From: Cristatella mucedo
Lineage: Eukaryota > Bryozoa > Phylactolaemata > Cristatellidae
DNA length: 64,000 nt
Reading direction: 5' to 3'
NCBI GenBank assembly: GCA_009760855.2
Contig: WPIO01000013.1
Span: 6,634,501-6,698,500 of the forward strand
The notes under the pieces are model-generated. The model was not told the DNA's origin, ran no database searches, and was given only the letters and a program-made list of their open reading frames with translations. The position numbers were made by a program, and so were the translations under genes. Shown piece after piece: positions 24,641 through 63,546 of the stretch; positions within the stretch are counted from its first letter, which is position 1, and each line of letters begins with the position of its first letter.

Positions 24641-26575
24641 TTTCTTGCATCATCACTTACTGTCTACTTCACTTAATCGCCGATCCACTTCCCAGCAGCC
24701 AGTGCTTGCCCATATAAGCAGCATGTTTTGCTTAGCCAATGCTGGTGCCACGATTGTGGCGCTCACCGACGGCTGGTCTCAGTTCACTGGGGAGACACGC
24801 CATCCGTCGAGCTCATATGTCGTGGCTGCTATCGATTGCTATTGCAGGTTGCAGTGTGTTGCATGCTGTCTGTCTTGCTACCGAGATTACCCCGGTCTTG
24901 TGGAGCAGCAGCAGCTGTTGCACGGCTGCTGCTGCTGCTCCACATCCATCCCTCGGGGGGGCGCAGGTGTGGGAAGGCATTGCGTGTGTGTGCTTCCCTG
25001 TTCCACGGAGCAGCGAGGACACTGCCTGATAAGGGCCCGTGGCCACTGATTGTGGGGCTGATAGACACGGCTGGGCCACAAGCACCTGCCAGTGGCATCT
25101 GGTGCATCCTGAAGTGTGAACAACCAGCTGGCTAGTGGCCCTGGCACATCTGGGTGGACATTAACTAGCACCGCAGTGGATTGGGCCACTGAGGCCGGCT
25201 GCTGAGCTACATGTGCTGGGCTGGCCTTTTTGCCTGTGCTACCGGAAGTGTGCAAGTGCCGGTAGCAATCAATGGCTGCTGAGCCTTTGTGCTTCGGCCG
25301 GAAGTGCTCGGCCAGAAGTGTCATTGAGTCGAAGGGGCTCCTGAAGGCAGTAGCAGTCGAACCGACTAGCTGCTGGTGGTGGTGAAGTCTCCCCTGACTT
25401 TCTGCTGACTCCTTGCTTTAGCCGTAATTCAGCCGTTTGAGAGTGAGATGGATTTGAGCGTTCATTGAACACCACCTCATTGGCTGAGCGTAGCTCACTG
25501 CCACAAGGGAAAAGGCTTTACTTCGTCAAAGTACGTTGGTCTCTTGTGCATGTGTGCTTGTGTGTGCTAGCGTTTGTGATTGTGTGTGCCAGCGTTTGTG
25601 CTTGTGTGTGCTAGCGTTTGTGCATGTGTGTGGGAGGGTTTGTGCTTGCCCGGGTGTCTGTAGCTGAATTACTAATTCATTATGCTTAAGCTCTGAAGGC
25701 AATGTCTGGCATATTAGCATTGTGTCACCTTGTAGCACTGGTGGCCTTGTAGCACACTAGGCTGGTAGTGTGGAGAAAGCATGCCAGAGCCTATTGCTAG
25801 CAATAGAGGCTAGTTCGCCGAATGTATTCGAGCAGGTTGGCAGGAAGCCAGGTCTGCACCTCACACACATACTGCAACATCACGTACAAAGCTTCAGTGT
25901 GTGACATTGTTACTCTTGGTAGCATCTACGATCAGAAAGACAGCGCCAATCCGTGCGAGAGCAGCGTTGCTTCGAGAGTTGGTGGTAAGCAAGAACCCGC
26001 CGTTTCGGTGCAGAGGCCAGGCAGCAGCAAGACCGTGTGCAGACAACTGCCAGCCTCCCTTCTCGACAACAAAGAACATCCACGTGACATGCCGTGCCGA
26101 GTGACATGTCTGCATGCCGGCATTTGCCGGCGCATCATCGATTTGAAGCAGTGGTAGGTCACTAAAGAAAACAAGTAAGAGAGAGATAGCTCCGAGGCCT
26201 CAGGAAAAAGCCTTCTCAAGCAAGCTTTATGGACAGAAACTGCCGTGGCGTGGCACAACCGGTGGCAAAGCACTTGATCTCTCATCTGACTCGTGCCCAT
26301 ATTGTACCCCACGACTGCAGCTGGATTGGGCTACACCGAGCTCCGTGCTCCTTGTTCTCTCGCTCGCTTCATGGCAGCAGTGGTACTCTGCTTCCGGTGC
26401 AGGGAAGAAAGAGCCACAGGGGTGGCAGGTGGCTGGTGAGTTGTTTAGTAGAACCGATGCGATGGAAAGCCCGGAGGTTCCCGGCCACGAGAAACGCAAG
26501 CAGCGCAGCTGAGGTAGCATGTAATGGTGCCAATCAGCAGTGTATGCCAACTCTATTATTCTATTGCGTATCACT
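24641..26575. other. No gene seen; possible transposase relic
   Basis: At 24748-24870 a plus frame reads ATIVALTDGWSQFTGETRHP then SSSYVVAAIDC, faintly like the DGWT region of hAT transposases; too weak to call. Otherwise only a 22-base minisatellite stands out. Confidence 0.3.
25548..25650. repeat. 22-base minisatellite
   Basis: Four to five diverged copies of a unit like TGTGTGCTAGCGTTTGTGCT plus two bases. Confidence 0.85.
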
Positions 26576-26579
26576 TTGC

Positions 26580-26660
26580 AGCAAATGTAAAGCGCCTAGA
26601 AAGAGATTAAGTTCTCTGAGGGCGCTTTATCAAGTGCAATATTATTATTATTATTATTAA
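26580..26660 (+). mobile_element. LINE-B tail fragment
   Basis: GCAAATGTAAAGCGCCTAGA through GAGGGCGCTTTATCAAGTGC, then (ATT)n. Confidence 0.85.
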
Positions 26661-27634
26661 CTCTGCCTGTCGAATGCTGCATTTGCTTCTGAAGATAAGG
26701 TGAAGCTAAAGCATTACAACCAAGTGACCTGAACCGAACTAGTTTTTGTGAGCACCAGTGTCATTATGTTTGGTGTGACTGCCATTTGGCAGACCATCCT
26801 TTTAGTGACAAGATGGTCTGCTGTTCCAGAAACGGGAATTGTGAAGTTCTCTGCGCCGGTTATATTGGCCTACTAGAGGAGAAAGAACGTCAAAGGAAAT
26901 ATAGAAATACTCTGGTCGATTAGACACAGCTTAAAACTGCTGGCATGTCTTGCTGAATTTTGCTGAGCATTGCTAGATCGCATCGGATTTAGCTGTTGGT
27001 TTTTCTAGTGATTTTGGTATAATACGCTGTGATTTGCACAATATTGTTTACCCTTTTTTTCCTGGCACCAATGTGTTGTAGAATGCAAGACTGCTACATT
27101 CTACCTTGCTTGCTAACCTATTTTACGTACATCTGCATTGGTAGCATACTAGAAGATCATTACATGCAGTAGGTGAGCACATGTTTCTTGGTCTATTTTT
27201 TATTCCATTAGTGCCTGCACATACTCCTAGCTAGATCATCCCCTACTCATGTGACTCGTGGATGCAAAGGAGGGATATTTCAGCTTTTACAGCAAGGATG
27301 TAAAAGCTTTCCGAATCTTAAGACCAACGTATTCAGGAGCCTTCGCAATGCTATACCAGATGGCCTTGTCCTGTGTTGCCAGCTTTTTTTCCTTAGAGGC
27401 ACGATGCCAGCGGATGCTCTGATGCCTCACAATGGGAAGCCAAGCCGAGCCCAGCTATGGCCTAGAGTAGAGCAAAGATCAGCATGTGATTCCAGGGTCA
27501 GTGTGTGGCCAATCAGCTCGGGTTATAAATCAAATTGTGAGGTACTGTTATCAAATGCATTCGTGCATAACTCGGCAAAGTGGTACAGACTAAATGACTG
27601 CAGTGCTCTCAAAGCGTATAACTAATTTTTGGGA
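26661..27634. other. No gene seen
   Basis: Unremarkable mixed sequence between two LINE-B copies. Confidence 0.4.
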
Positions 27635-28350
27635 TGTATTGATTGACATCCCGTCTTGACTTCTGTAACTCACTGCTCGCTAGCCTACCGGCATGTGCAA
27701 TCAGGCGATTACAGCTGGTGCAAAACTCTGCAGCTAGGCTCGTGAGCGTCTTGTGAGCATTGCAGTTACCTCTTCACACCACTTCTCGCCGACCTGCACT
27801 GGCTCCCAGACAAGCAACGGATCGACTTCAAGATTTTGTCGCTCACTTTTAGGTCACTTCATTCTTTGGCTCCAGCCTATCTCTCAGATCTACTCCCCAC
27901 CAGGCCGTGCATCGTACCACCCGCTTTTCGGAATCCAACAGTATACCAATACCTCGTACAAACCTCAAATCCTTTGGAAACCGTGCATTTAGTTCGTATG
28001 CGCCCAAAGCCTGGAACTCCCTCCCGACTTGCATCCCAACATCCCCTGACTTGACCACATTTAAAAAGAACTTAAAAACACACCTATTTAGGACAGCATT
28101 TAGTGGGTCTCTGTGATTCGTCCTTGATGTGCTTATGCGTGCTGACACTGTGCATGCTGCCACTAACCACACTTGCATGCTGACCCTGTGCATGTCACCC
28201 CTAACCATGTTATTCATGTTGTTTATCAAGCATTATACCACTCACCATTCAATCGCGTTTCCCTTTGCAAAAAATGTAAAGCATCTAGAAAGAGATTGAG
28301 TTCTCTGAGGGCACTTTATCAAGTGCATTATTATTATTATTATTAGTATT
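27635..28350 (+). mobile_element. LINE-B (CR1/L2-like) 3' end, longest plus copy
   Basis: Frames give LDFCNSLLASLPACAIRRLQ and LVQNSAARLV, then LADLHWLPD..RIDFKILSLTF, SLHSLAPAYLSDLLPTRP and SFGNRAFSSYAPKAWNSLP, the classic end of a CR1/L2-type reverse-transcriptase protein. Stops and at least two frame changes make it dead. It is followed by the GCATGC-rich 3' untranslated part and an (ATT)n tail. Confidence 0.9.
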
Positions 28351-29135
28351 AGTATTATGCAGTCGGCAGGCAGATCGTAGCAAGCACTACATCGCCGACA
28401 CTGAAATAGCAGCAAAGGGAGGGGCAAAGCTGCAGTAAATTGAATGTATTGGAGTTAGTAGGGGGGGTACATTTTCTGGCCTTTCTCATAGTGGCAAGGA
28501 CAAAGAAAGCAGAATTTGAACTGAACTGGAGGATGCATTGGTACCAATGCACAGTGTGTCTGCAATGTCGGCTAGAGTAATTTGGCCAGACAAGCACCAA
28601 GGCAAACTGTCCTGCTGGTGAACTGCCTTAATAGCTTTGGCATGCAGGTTTTGCTTGCAATCTTGGTGTCACCTTCGATTTCGAGCAAACCTTTCGCACC
28701 TTAATTCGGAAATCGGCAAAGGCCATGGATCTCCAATGTGTTTCGTCATCTGTCTAATTGATCGCTTAGATCACTCTGTAAGATGGGTCAGCTTGCTCGT
28801 GCCAGTGTTGAGCTGTAGCTGGAACTTAGCTGCAACTCAGGTCTGGGCTGAATCATCGAAGAAAACCCGGGGATACGAGCCACCATTGCAGCACTCGGTG
28901 GCTCGTATCAATCATTTTCGGAGGCAAGCGCTTCGATCGAGGGAGTGCCACCGAGTGAGTGAGTGAGTGAGTGCCACCGCTGCTGGAGTCAGCCGCTCAA
29001 CTTGAGCCGCTCCACTGGCTGCCAGTGGATATCTCGTTGAATCTCGTCAGTTTTAGTTCTTTATATTCGTATATACTGTTGTAAGTCTCTAATGCTGGCA
29101 CTTTTCCAGACAAAGCCCCTCATTCTATTAGCACT

Positions 29136-29262
29136 GCCCTGGTTTGGCCCAGGGCTAAGGCTGTCGGCTTTAACGACCGAGATCCAGGGCTCTCGAGTCC
29201 TGCGGCACATGTAAAGCGCCTGGATAGAGATCAAGGGCTCCTATGGCCCTATGCAAAGGAAT
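29136..29262 (+). mobile_element. S1 SINE
   Basis: CTGGTTTGGCCCAGGGCTAA head, a weak B box (CCAGGGCTCTCGAGTCC) and a decayed tail GAGATCAAGGGCTCCTATGG. Confidence 0.7.
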
Positions 29263-29392
29263 AATTTTTGTTTTTACCGACCTCAAGTGAACACAGCCCA
29301 AAAAAGATATTTGATCAGTCGGTGCCATTGGGGTTGTTGTCCTGCCTACCTGGCCTGACAAGGCCCCTGGGTCTTTGTGTAGGAAGTAGGCT

Positions 29393-29525
29393 GCTTGCTC
29401 TCCATGGCCCAGGTCGTGGGTTCGAGTCCTTCAGTGGGCTATTCTGTATTGCCCACTGCAAGCAGTGGTGATAGCCGTTACGTGTCGTCTGCCACTATAG
29501 AAGTAAGGCTGTTCGATCAGCAACA
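29393..29525 (+). mobile_element. S2 SINE
   Basis: B box GGTCGTGGGTTCGAGTCC, the body ATTGCCCACTGCAAGCAGTG and the end GTAAGGCTGTTCGATCAGC. Confidence 0.78.
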
Positions 29526-30810
29526 CCTTGAAGGATTGGCGATCGTTTGCTGGATTCCGGCAGCCTCCACTTCAGTTGTATTTGTTGCTCCTAGCATGAT
29601 CTTTGGGAAGGGAGGCCAACAGGCATGGCCTCCTGCCCGACACGCCCCTTTGCATTCTTCTGTTTGGCTGCCTCGAAATGCCTCATTGGCCTAATTCTGG
29701 CCATGCCTATGGCCCCTTGCTTCTCGACCTGCTACCTTGCTGGGTAAAATCGAGAGCATGATTAAAAATAAGTTCTTTGACACTCTTCTCCAAGATAATG
29801 GATGATTTAGTTCAGGATCAGTGACATGCATTTAACAGTGTGGTGCATTTTGTTCTTAGCTCTGGTTTCCTATAAGGCCATGCTGGGGCAGTTGCAGCCA
29901 AATGGGTTCATCTGAAACTACTGAGACTGGCAAAACAATAGTCATTAATATAGATTAAGGGCCTAGACAGCCTGTTGATCTTTCGGTGATGGTCAGCCCA
30001 GGCTTTCATGTTTTCATTAACAAGCTACGCTGGTGAAATAATTCAGATGCAAGTCTTGCCAGATCCGTTTCTCGATTTTATTCCAGAAGTGTCGTTCTCC
30101 TCATTAAAGCCATTGCAGATACATACGAAGTGGGTGACCCAACTGGTTAGCCAAAACTGCAATTTCGAATTCGTTCACATTATCTCCATTTTTTATTATT
30201 CGCATGTGGCATGGTGTGCCCACCGATTACATTAGGTATACATGCGGGCTTGCTCATCATTATCCTTTTAGAGTGTTTGAATCATAAGAAACTCTTGTCT
30301 GACCCTTCTACCACTGCTGCTTCATTGTTGTCTGTAGGCAGAACCGAACCTTGTGAAACTTTCTGAAATAATCTCTGAATCCCCTCCATATGCCCCAGGC
30401 TATATTTAGGACGTATCTATAGTTGCTTCACCAATTTTTCTGCCAACTTTGCTGTAGGTTCTCATTACCACCGGCAGAAAATATAATGCTCGCCGAGTCA
30501 TCTTGTGGGTGGGCAGCTTTAGTGAACCTAACCCAGTGCTGAATGCCGGTAGTAATTCAAGCAAACCTCTATTAATTGATATTAAGGTGAGCACAGCCTA
30601 GCAAATCGAGACTCTTAGTTAACAACCCACAAACCACCTTTTTTTACTTAGATAGTGAGACAACCCTAAAGCTACTAATAGCTTGCAGGGCATTAACCGC
30701 CATTAGCACTACTTTTGTGCTCAGTGTTCTACAACAAGCAAATTGTATCCGCTGAGTGGTTGCGCAAGGATTGCCTTGTCCATTAGGCTTAGATGATTTG
30801 GCAGCCTCGT
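29526..30810. other. No gene seen
   Basis: No supportable exon or repeat family. Confidence 0.4.
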
Positions 30811-30955
30811 TTATGTAGCAGCAGAAGAGCCTTCGCGGCTAGCACTAACACTTAGAGTGGGAGACAAAGGATAGCCGACAGCAGAAATCGAATCCACAGA
30901 GCTGAATCGTGGAGACCGAGCAACGTACCTCCTGGGCTATGGCATGTCAGTGGGC
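30811..30955 (-). mobile_element. S2-like SINE, minus strand
   Basis: GCAGCAGAAGAGCCTTCGCG is the reversed S2 end; the reverse complement has a weak B box (GGATTCGATTTC). Confidence 0.6.
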
Positions 30956-32015
30956 GTGGTTCGATCGATGAGGCGTCACTCTAAGCAGTCGTTATCTCAA
31001 GCGTTTACCCTAAGCCGTCGTGCGGCTTCATGTTGCAGTTGCGACTAGCAGTTTGGACCGTAGTGCTAACGGTCACCATGCCGAAGTCGGTCCCTGCAGG
31101 CTTTATGCCCATAGTGTTCGAGAAAGGTCTTTGCTCTCCTGTCGCTATATAAAAGAGGAATCAGCTAGTATTTCTTTTTGCTCTCCTCCCTTGCGGTCGT
31201 GGCGTGCTTGTCCGGCGACCTTCGCCAGTCGCGCTCCCCCCTGCCTGCCGAGCCACCTCGCGCGTCATAGCCGAGTGCAGTTGTCACTCGAGTAATTTAA
31301 GTCCGATGGGCTCGCTGTTTTTCTTTTTATTTACTAGACGCGAGCTAGGCTGCAGTTGCAGAGAATGCTGTGCCGGAGGCACATTGCTGCGGAGTGGATG
31401 ACGGCAGCTGTACCCAGCTGTGGCCAAGTTTCTTTCACTGTGGGTCCTCTTAATTTGGATTCATCAGCAGTGCTGTGGACGTCTCCTTGAGCGCTGTTGC
31501 TGATGCAGTGTTGTGGCTCTTGCACTAGTGTCCTGGGGCTCCAAGCACAGCACTAACGGCTATCTATGCTAGTTCTTGCTGACGCATGACAAATAACGGT
31601 GCCGCCCTGAGCCATGGATTGCCATGGATTACGGCTAGCGACTTCTCGGTGCACTCAGCCGTGTACCGACGCACTAGGACGCATGGCGACAGCAGCAGGA
31701 CATGGCAGCAATGAAAAAAGCAGCGATACATTAAGATAAGAAGTCCACGTCCATAGCTTATAGAAGCCTATTTGTCAGTGACAGGGTTTCTGGCATCCAG
31801 CAGCGGCCATGCGAAACCAGCCAATATATAATAAATAATAGCCACCATACTATAACATGTAATGATATAATCATATATAATAAAATAACATATAGTATAA
31901 TGGTATGTAATAAAAATAGCTGACAGTACAAGAGCTCTCATACCAGTGCCCAGAGCACTGCTGAACTGCAAAATCTCACGTGCAAATCCTTTCCCACTTC
32001 AATGCCTAGAGCATA
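30956..32015. other. No gene seen
   Basis: Includes an AT-rich patch (31820-31920). Short frames near 31020-31400 have no recognisable domain. Confidence 0.4.
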
Positions 32016-32017
32016 TA

Positions 32018-32505
32018 ATGTAATGTATCTCCGTCTGTAACTCCACAAAGTCGCGCAGACTATGTGGGTGTTACGTAGGAGAGTTTTTTATAGAGCACTT
32101 TAAGCCTAAGCGGCATTCGGTAGCCAACAGACTTTGTCTCACACAACAAAGAGAAAGTGGGAAGCCTAGCAGAGTCAGGAGAGCAGTTGAGGTAGTGAGT
32201 AGCGTGGAAGTAGCAGCTCAAAACCGCTGAAAAGGATGTGCCACAGTCGGCTGCAGGATAGTAGTTGTCGTTTCGTAAGAATTGTGGAAGCGAGTTCCAC
32301 AATCTAGGACCTGCAGAGTAAAAGCATCTGTCACCAACGGTGGTTAAGCAAAGTAATGGAGCAGTTAAAGTAATGGAGCAGTAGGTGAGCAGCTAATTTA
32401 TTGTCCATAGATATTGCCTGAGGGCACGAGCTAGAGCAGGCTGCAACTGGTGCAGCAGTCCAGCTAGGTACGAAGGAGCCAAGCCGCTCGGCGGGAGCCC
32501 ATGTG
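32018..32505 (-). mobile_element. LINE-A 3' end, minus strand
   Basis: Reversed tail ATGTAATGTATCTCCGTCTG, then the MWNSLPQFLRNDNYYPAADC frame on the minus strand and the LDYCTSCS-like region up to the AGCTAGGTACGAAGGAGCCA end. Confidence 0.88.
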
Positions 32506-33354
32506 TTGGTCAGGAAAAGAGCACCACAGCAGAAGCAGCCTAATACCAGTTTATTCCACAGGAAGCAGCCTAAAACAGGTCAACAGCTTTTTAGCTTCTT
32601 CACAAGCGTTTTGACGTAAGTGGCTCCTGGCTATTAGAGTTTTGGAGTAACACTATCTCGGCAGCGATAATATGTCTGTCTGATGTAGCACACCGACGTT
32701 TCAGCACGTGATTGCCAGTTAAGTAGTGCTTCTTTATTAGTGCCTCCGGGCAGCATTCGAGCAGCCGGGCATTGAATTTTAGTTTTGCACTACATTTTTC
32801 GTTTGGTCCAACCCATTTACAGAATGAGATTGAGTTCTCTGAGGGCACTATATCAAATGCATTATTATTGCCAGTATTTATTCCAAAGCCTCTTCGGTTT
32901 GCTCTGGGGCGACCAAAAGGGGGCCTGTCGTGCAGCCTAGGTTGCAGCCCTCATCGGAATGGTGACCTGTGGCAAGGTCAAAGTTCAGCCATCCCTGGCT
33001 TAATCCTGGCCAAGCCCCTCTGCCCCGTGCAACAGGTGCTGCTTCGGCTGCTGGCTTTGACTGGCTGCATGGAGCGAACGATTTCGGTTAGAATTGCCCG
33101 CCAGCTCTTGCAAGCCATTCAGGGTGCTGGGCTGGCTGCTTGAGCTTTCTCAGCTGACATTGGTGGCCGGTGCTCTGTGCATTCCAGGTGTGGCACTCTC
33201 CTTCGCCTGGTGCCACGCAATCGCCATCTTGGAGTCCGACCGACCGACCGACCAGCTTGCGTCCGTCTGCTTCCCTGTTGCGTGGCCGTGCAAGGCCAGC
33301 CTGGGCATGTAATTTTTTGTCGTTCTTACTCGAGGACCATGTAGGTGCAACGAC

Positions 33355-33356
<2 letters not shown>

Positions 33357-33395
<39 letters not shown>
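33357..33395. repeat. (GA)n microsatellite upstream of DENND2
   Basis: About 39 bases of GA, roughly 230 bases before the proposed DENND2 start. Confidence 0.95.
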
Positions 33396-33398
<3 letters not shown>

Positions 33399-33530
33399 GA
33401 GGGGAGTGAGGCAGCCGAACTCCCGAGTGTTTGGTGGGACCAGAGCTTCCCGGCGGTTCGTCTGTGGGTCTGTCTGCCGAATCTAGCAGACACTCGTAGA
33501 GCAGAGTTCCCACTCCCTGTTGTTGTACAG

Positions 33531-33627
33531 GTCACTGCTGTACTGAGAGGTCACCGCAGGAAAGTGCCCCCCCCCCCAAGCAGATAGGCTCATCAAGGCG
33601 AATGACAGCCTGGTGGAGGTCTCTGAC
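33531..33627 (+). other. DENND2: Putative DENND2 5' untranslated segment with a small uORF
   Basis: A good acceptor (CTGTTGTTGTACAG) ends at 33530. A stop in the main frame at 33544 and a ten-codon upstream frame ATG(33602)...TGA(33631) follow. The uORF stop overlaps the main start as ATGA. A poly-C run (33567-33577) also precedes the AAGCAG at 33578-33583, an alternative acceptor. The transcription start is not visible. Confidence 0.4.
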
Positions 33628-55719
<22,092 letters not shown>

Positions 55720-57250
55720 ACTGTCGGCCGCCTACCATGCTTTAATGCACCTTTATCTCTGATCCAGATGTCACCGAGCCTTAGCGTAGCTAGGGCTCTT
55801 TGAGGTGGCTGCTCCGAGTTTCATGACATACTGTGAAGCATATCCCTCAGACTGGGCATCTCTGGCTCTGTTTGGGCGGTATCGTGGTCGCGACCCGAGG
55901 CCTCGGCACCCCGAGCTGGCCTCTAGTCTTTCCGTTGGGGCCGGACTCGGCTGCAGGGCGATAGTGGAGCCCTGCTGACGATGGGCTGTATAGCAGGAGC
56001 CACATGACGGCACCAGCTATCAGTAATACACTAACCCTGGCTTGACCTGAAGCACGGCTGTGTCCACTGCCACGACCAGGCTGTTGTGGTTCGTGTTAAT
56101 ATATAAACATGATTTTTTTGCTCGAAGTGTTGAACGTGCCTACGAACGAATAATTGTGTTTCTCACATAGGCAGTAGCTAGGCTGTGTGCAGTGGAAGCT
56201 TCTGTGCCTATAGTGAAACAATGAATGACCCGCGTGGTTTTTAGGTTTGATTACTTTGATTACTGTGATGGTGGCTGATGCTGCTCAGCATCACAGTAAT
56301 CAAACCTAAAGCTGAGCTACCGCTGCCCGGGGCGGGTTGCCGCTATGTGCCGCGATAGCTCAGAAGCACTGTGGCCGGCGAGATCTGTCGGGAGGCGCGA
56401 AAAATCCTAGTTTCTCTTGCCGCTACCAGCCCCCGCCGGCACTTTGCTAGCTGTGTCCACGAGCCCCCACCCCCTCACACACTTAACGAACCTTCCAGAG
56501 CTCACGAGGTGTCGTGCAAAGCTGGCATGTAGAATGAATGTATCTCCATCTTTTAGTGGCCTAAGGTCATGCAGCCCTTGCTCCCGTTATGCATGCTTTG
56601 GCCGAATACCTGAGGCCGACCACATTTCAAGCAGCATCCGTCGGCATATGGCATGGGATGCTTAAAAAAGAAGATGCATTTCTTTGCTATGTTACCCAGT
56701 CACTAACCCTTGTGTGGGCATACCGGAACAATATAAGGGCGAGACAGCTGGAGCCGCTAGCTAGCTTATTCCTTTCTCCCCAGAAACTTGGCCAAGTTAA
56801 GAAAGAAAGTTGGCACTAGCAAAAAATCCCATCCAACAAGGCAAAGAACGGCCGGCATCAGAGAACAAATTACGAACTCATTGACTCCATCTACACGGTC
56901 ATGCTCGAATCTGTAGAGTAAGATTTAGTCCGACTCTCAGTGGCCTCGTCGGAAGTTTGCTTCAAGGCAAATACTAAGTAAATGGGCATTGGGATATTTG
57001 AAATGGCCGCGTGCACCGGAATACCTCGACCACACTAAAATCAAGTCAGTGCTACAGTAACCGGACGACCAGGCAAAAGTCACACCCTCAAAAAAGTGTC
57101 AACATGCATTAAACTAGTGCAGCCTGCATTATTCATATTATGATTAGTCGTCTGCGCTGTTTCTGGTAGAGTTAGTTGTGCTGTGCCAGAATGAGCGAGT
57201 AGTTTGTCGGCTGCTGTTAGTGCTCCCAGGATGCTGAGCCATAAAGTAAA
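55720..57250. other. DENND2 3' flank, no gene seen
   Basis: 3' untranslated and intergenic DNA. A long imperfect hairpin lies at 56239-56310. No clear AATAAA follows the stop. Confidence 0.4.
56239..56310. repeat. Inverted repeat (hairpin) with internal 9-base duplication
   Basis: The right arm CATCACAGTAATCAAACC plus TAAA (56289-56310) is the exact complement of the left arm once a tandem TTTGATTAC is removed from the left. Confidence 0.85.
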
Positions 57251-57251
57251 A

Positions 57252-57550
57252 AGCTATAGGACAGCATTTAGTGGGTGCCTGTGATTCGTCCTTCATGTGC
57301 TTATGCCTGCTGACACTGTGCATGCTGCCACTAACAACATTTGCAAGCTGACCCTGTGCATGTCACCACTAACCATGTTATTCATTTTGTTTGTTTATCA
57401 AGCATGATATTACTCACCATTCAATTTCATTTCCCTTTGCAGCAAATGTAAAGCGCCTAGAGAGAGATTGAGTTCTCTGAGGGCGCTTTATCGAGTGCAT
57501 TATTATTATATTATTATTTTGCGGCATTATTATTATATTATTATTTTGCG
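57252..57550 (+). mobile_element. LINE-B 3' end
   Basis: From AGGACAGCATTTAGTGGGTG to GAGGGCGCTTTATCGAGTGC and (ATT)n. The last 25-base block (ATTATTATTTTGCGG end) is duplicated. Confidence 0.88.
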
Positions 57551-57694
57551 GTACTCTATCCTTTGCAATCGGCTGTGACCACAACCCTCTGTCCTGCTAA
57601 AATTGTCAGCAGAAATGGTGTAATCGAGTAACAGAAAAGATTAGGGAATCGTTTCGTCCGCACCTGCTGTATATAAGGTGTTCTGAAATAGCAT

Positions 57695-58075
57695 GGGCCA
57701 ATAATAATAATAATAATAATAATAATGTACTTGATAAAGTGCCCTCAGAGAACTTAATCTCTTTCTAGGCGCTTTACATTTGCTGCAAAGGGAAATGCAA
57801 TTGAATGGTAAGTAAAATCATGCTTGAAAAACAAACAAAATAAATAACATGGTTAGGGGTGTCATGCACAGGGTCAGCATGCAACTGTTGATAGTGGCAG
57901 CATGCACGGTGTCAGCATGCATAAGCACGTGAAGGACGAATCACAGGGACCCACTAAATTCTGTCCTAAATAGGTGTGTTTTTAAGTTCCTTTTAAATGT
58001 GGTCAGGTCAGGGGATGTTCTGACCCAGGTCGGGAGGGAGTTCTAGGCTTTGGGAGCATACGAACTAAGCAGGTC
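57695..58075 (-). mobile_element. LINE-B 3' end, minus strand, facing the previous copy
   Basis: (AAT)n, then GTACTTGATAAAGTGCCCTC through GGTCGGGAGGGAGTTCTAGG to CATACGAACTAAG; well preserved. Confidence 0.88.
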
Positions 58076-59000
58076 ATGTCGTGCCTCTCAAGTTTGCCCA
58101 ACTCCTGTACCAGATGTGTACTGAAGAGAGCCCAGCATGCAACAGCTTCCCCTGACGGCTTTTCCCGGACGAAAGTTTGGCTCCCTTGATGGAAAATTAC
58201 TGATGTGCCATGAACTATCCCATTTGCTTGATTGAAATATGCTTATACTGGGGCTCCAACATTTGGGAGAACCAGTGATTTCTCTTGGCAGATTCACGAA
58301 ACAAACTCGTGTCATACACTGTATATCTTAACTAACCAATACGCAGCCACACTTGCTGCCACGGGTGACTGTCAGCTTTGTCTGTTGCATGAAGGAAGAG
58401 GCTGGAACGCTCTTCTGCATACCGAACCAGTAACGATACATCATGCTTGCAAAGGCTGCTATGAACCGCATTTAGGTGTCGGCACAGCTGTGATATATGC
58501 CTTGCTACTCGAAACAGCGATATCCTGCTGGCAGCATTTACTAGAACTGCATAAGTAATAGTTATTGACGGGCCTGCAATCGTATCAGAATGGCCATTCT
58601 CCAGCACCAGATAGACTCACACTGGACCCGAAGACATCTCATAGGTGGTCTGCTGCCCTAGATCAAGGTGGAAAGTAGGGCCAGTTGCAACTTGTGTCTC
58701 TGTGCGTAACTCCACAAAGCAACGATGCTAAAAGCTCAATCCTAAACCGCTGTGGTGTGCAAGAGGCAATTTATTAAATTGCCTTGTAAATGTTCAGGAT
58801 CAGGGAGATGGTTGGTATGCCATATTGTGTAGGCAATTTTGGCACCAGTGGCCAGAACGAACAATTCACAAATACATTTATGATATGCACACAACTACCT
58901 GCCTATTTGAAGCGCTTGTGGAACTCGAACCAGAATTTGATATCGGAATCAGTTGATCGTGGCTGCGGATTGGGGCCGAGGCTGCCTCGTGGCCTCCGAT
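58076..59000. other. No gene seen
   Basis: A 108-codon plus frame at 58232-58558 has no recognisable domain or splice context. Confidence 0.4.
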
Positions 59001-59133
59001 GAGCTGGTTTGGTCTAGTGGTTAAGGTGCTCGCCCCGATCAAGGTCTGACTGAGGTCGTGGGCTCGAGCCCCGAGGCATATGTGAAGTGCCTGAATAGAG
59101 ATTAAGTTCTCTTGGGGTGCTATATAGATGAAT
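59001..59133 (+). mobile_element. S1 SINE
   Basis: GCTGGTTTGGTCTAGTGGTT head, B box GGTCGTGGGCTCGAGCCCC and the tail GAGATTAAGTTCTCTTGGGG. Confidence 0.82.
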
Positions 59134-59190
59134 TATGTATATAAATGAATTATATGAGGCCACGCGCACCCGGTTGATGTACCAGGAACC

Positions 59191-59228
59191 GATTGTAAGT
59201 GGTTGTGCTCGAATGCTCACTTACAATC
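59191..59228. repeat. Small perfect hairpin
   Basis: GATTGTAAGTG and CACTTACAATC form 11-base arms around a 16-base loop. Confidence 0.8.
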
Positions 59229-59539
59229 ACTTACTACTAGCCGAGCAGGGCCAACTAGGTGCTCGAACGCAGCATCTGCTGCACAACATGCTCGAATCAA
59301 CTGCTGATGAACTCACAAACTGATCAACCGATGTGCTGTTTCAACATTGCCACGCCTCCCCTGCACACCATCGCATGGAACGAGATGCTAACACGAACAG
59401 GAAAACAGGCTAGCGAGCGCGTGCACGCGAACAGGCGATGAGACTCGCTCGTACCGCACCAGGCTCGCTCGCTGCGTGCGATCGCCAGCACTTCATTTGA
59501 ACTTGCATCGCTCACGTGTCAGAGCGGCGACCCACTCGC

Positions 59540-63546
<4,007 letters not shown>

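Noticed and set aside
58232-58558. 108-codon plus-strand frame near 58.4 kb
   Set aside because: No domain, no splice context and a comparably open opposite strand.
59001-59075. tRNA gene at the head of the S1 elements
   Set aside because: A- and B-box-like strings are present, but I could not fold a clean cloverleaf and the sequence continues into a SINE body and tail.
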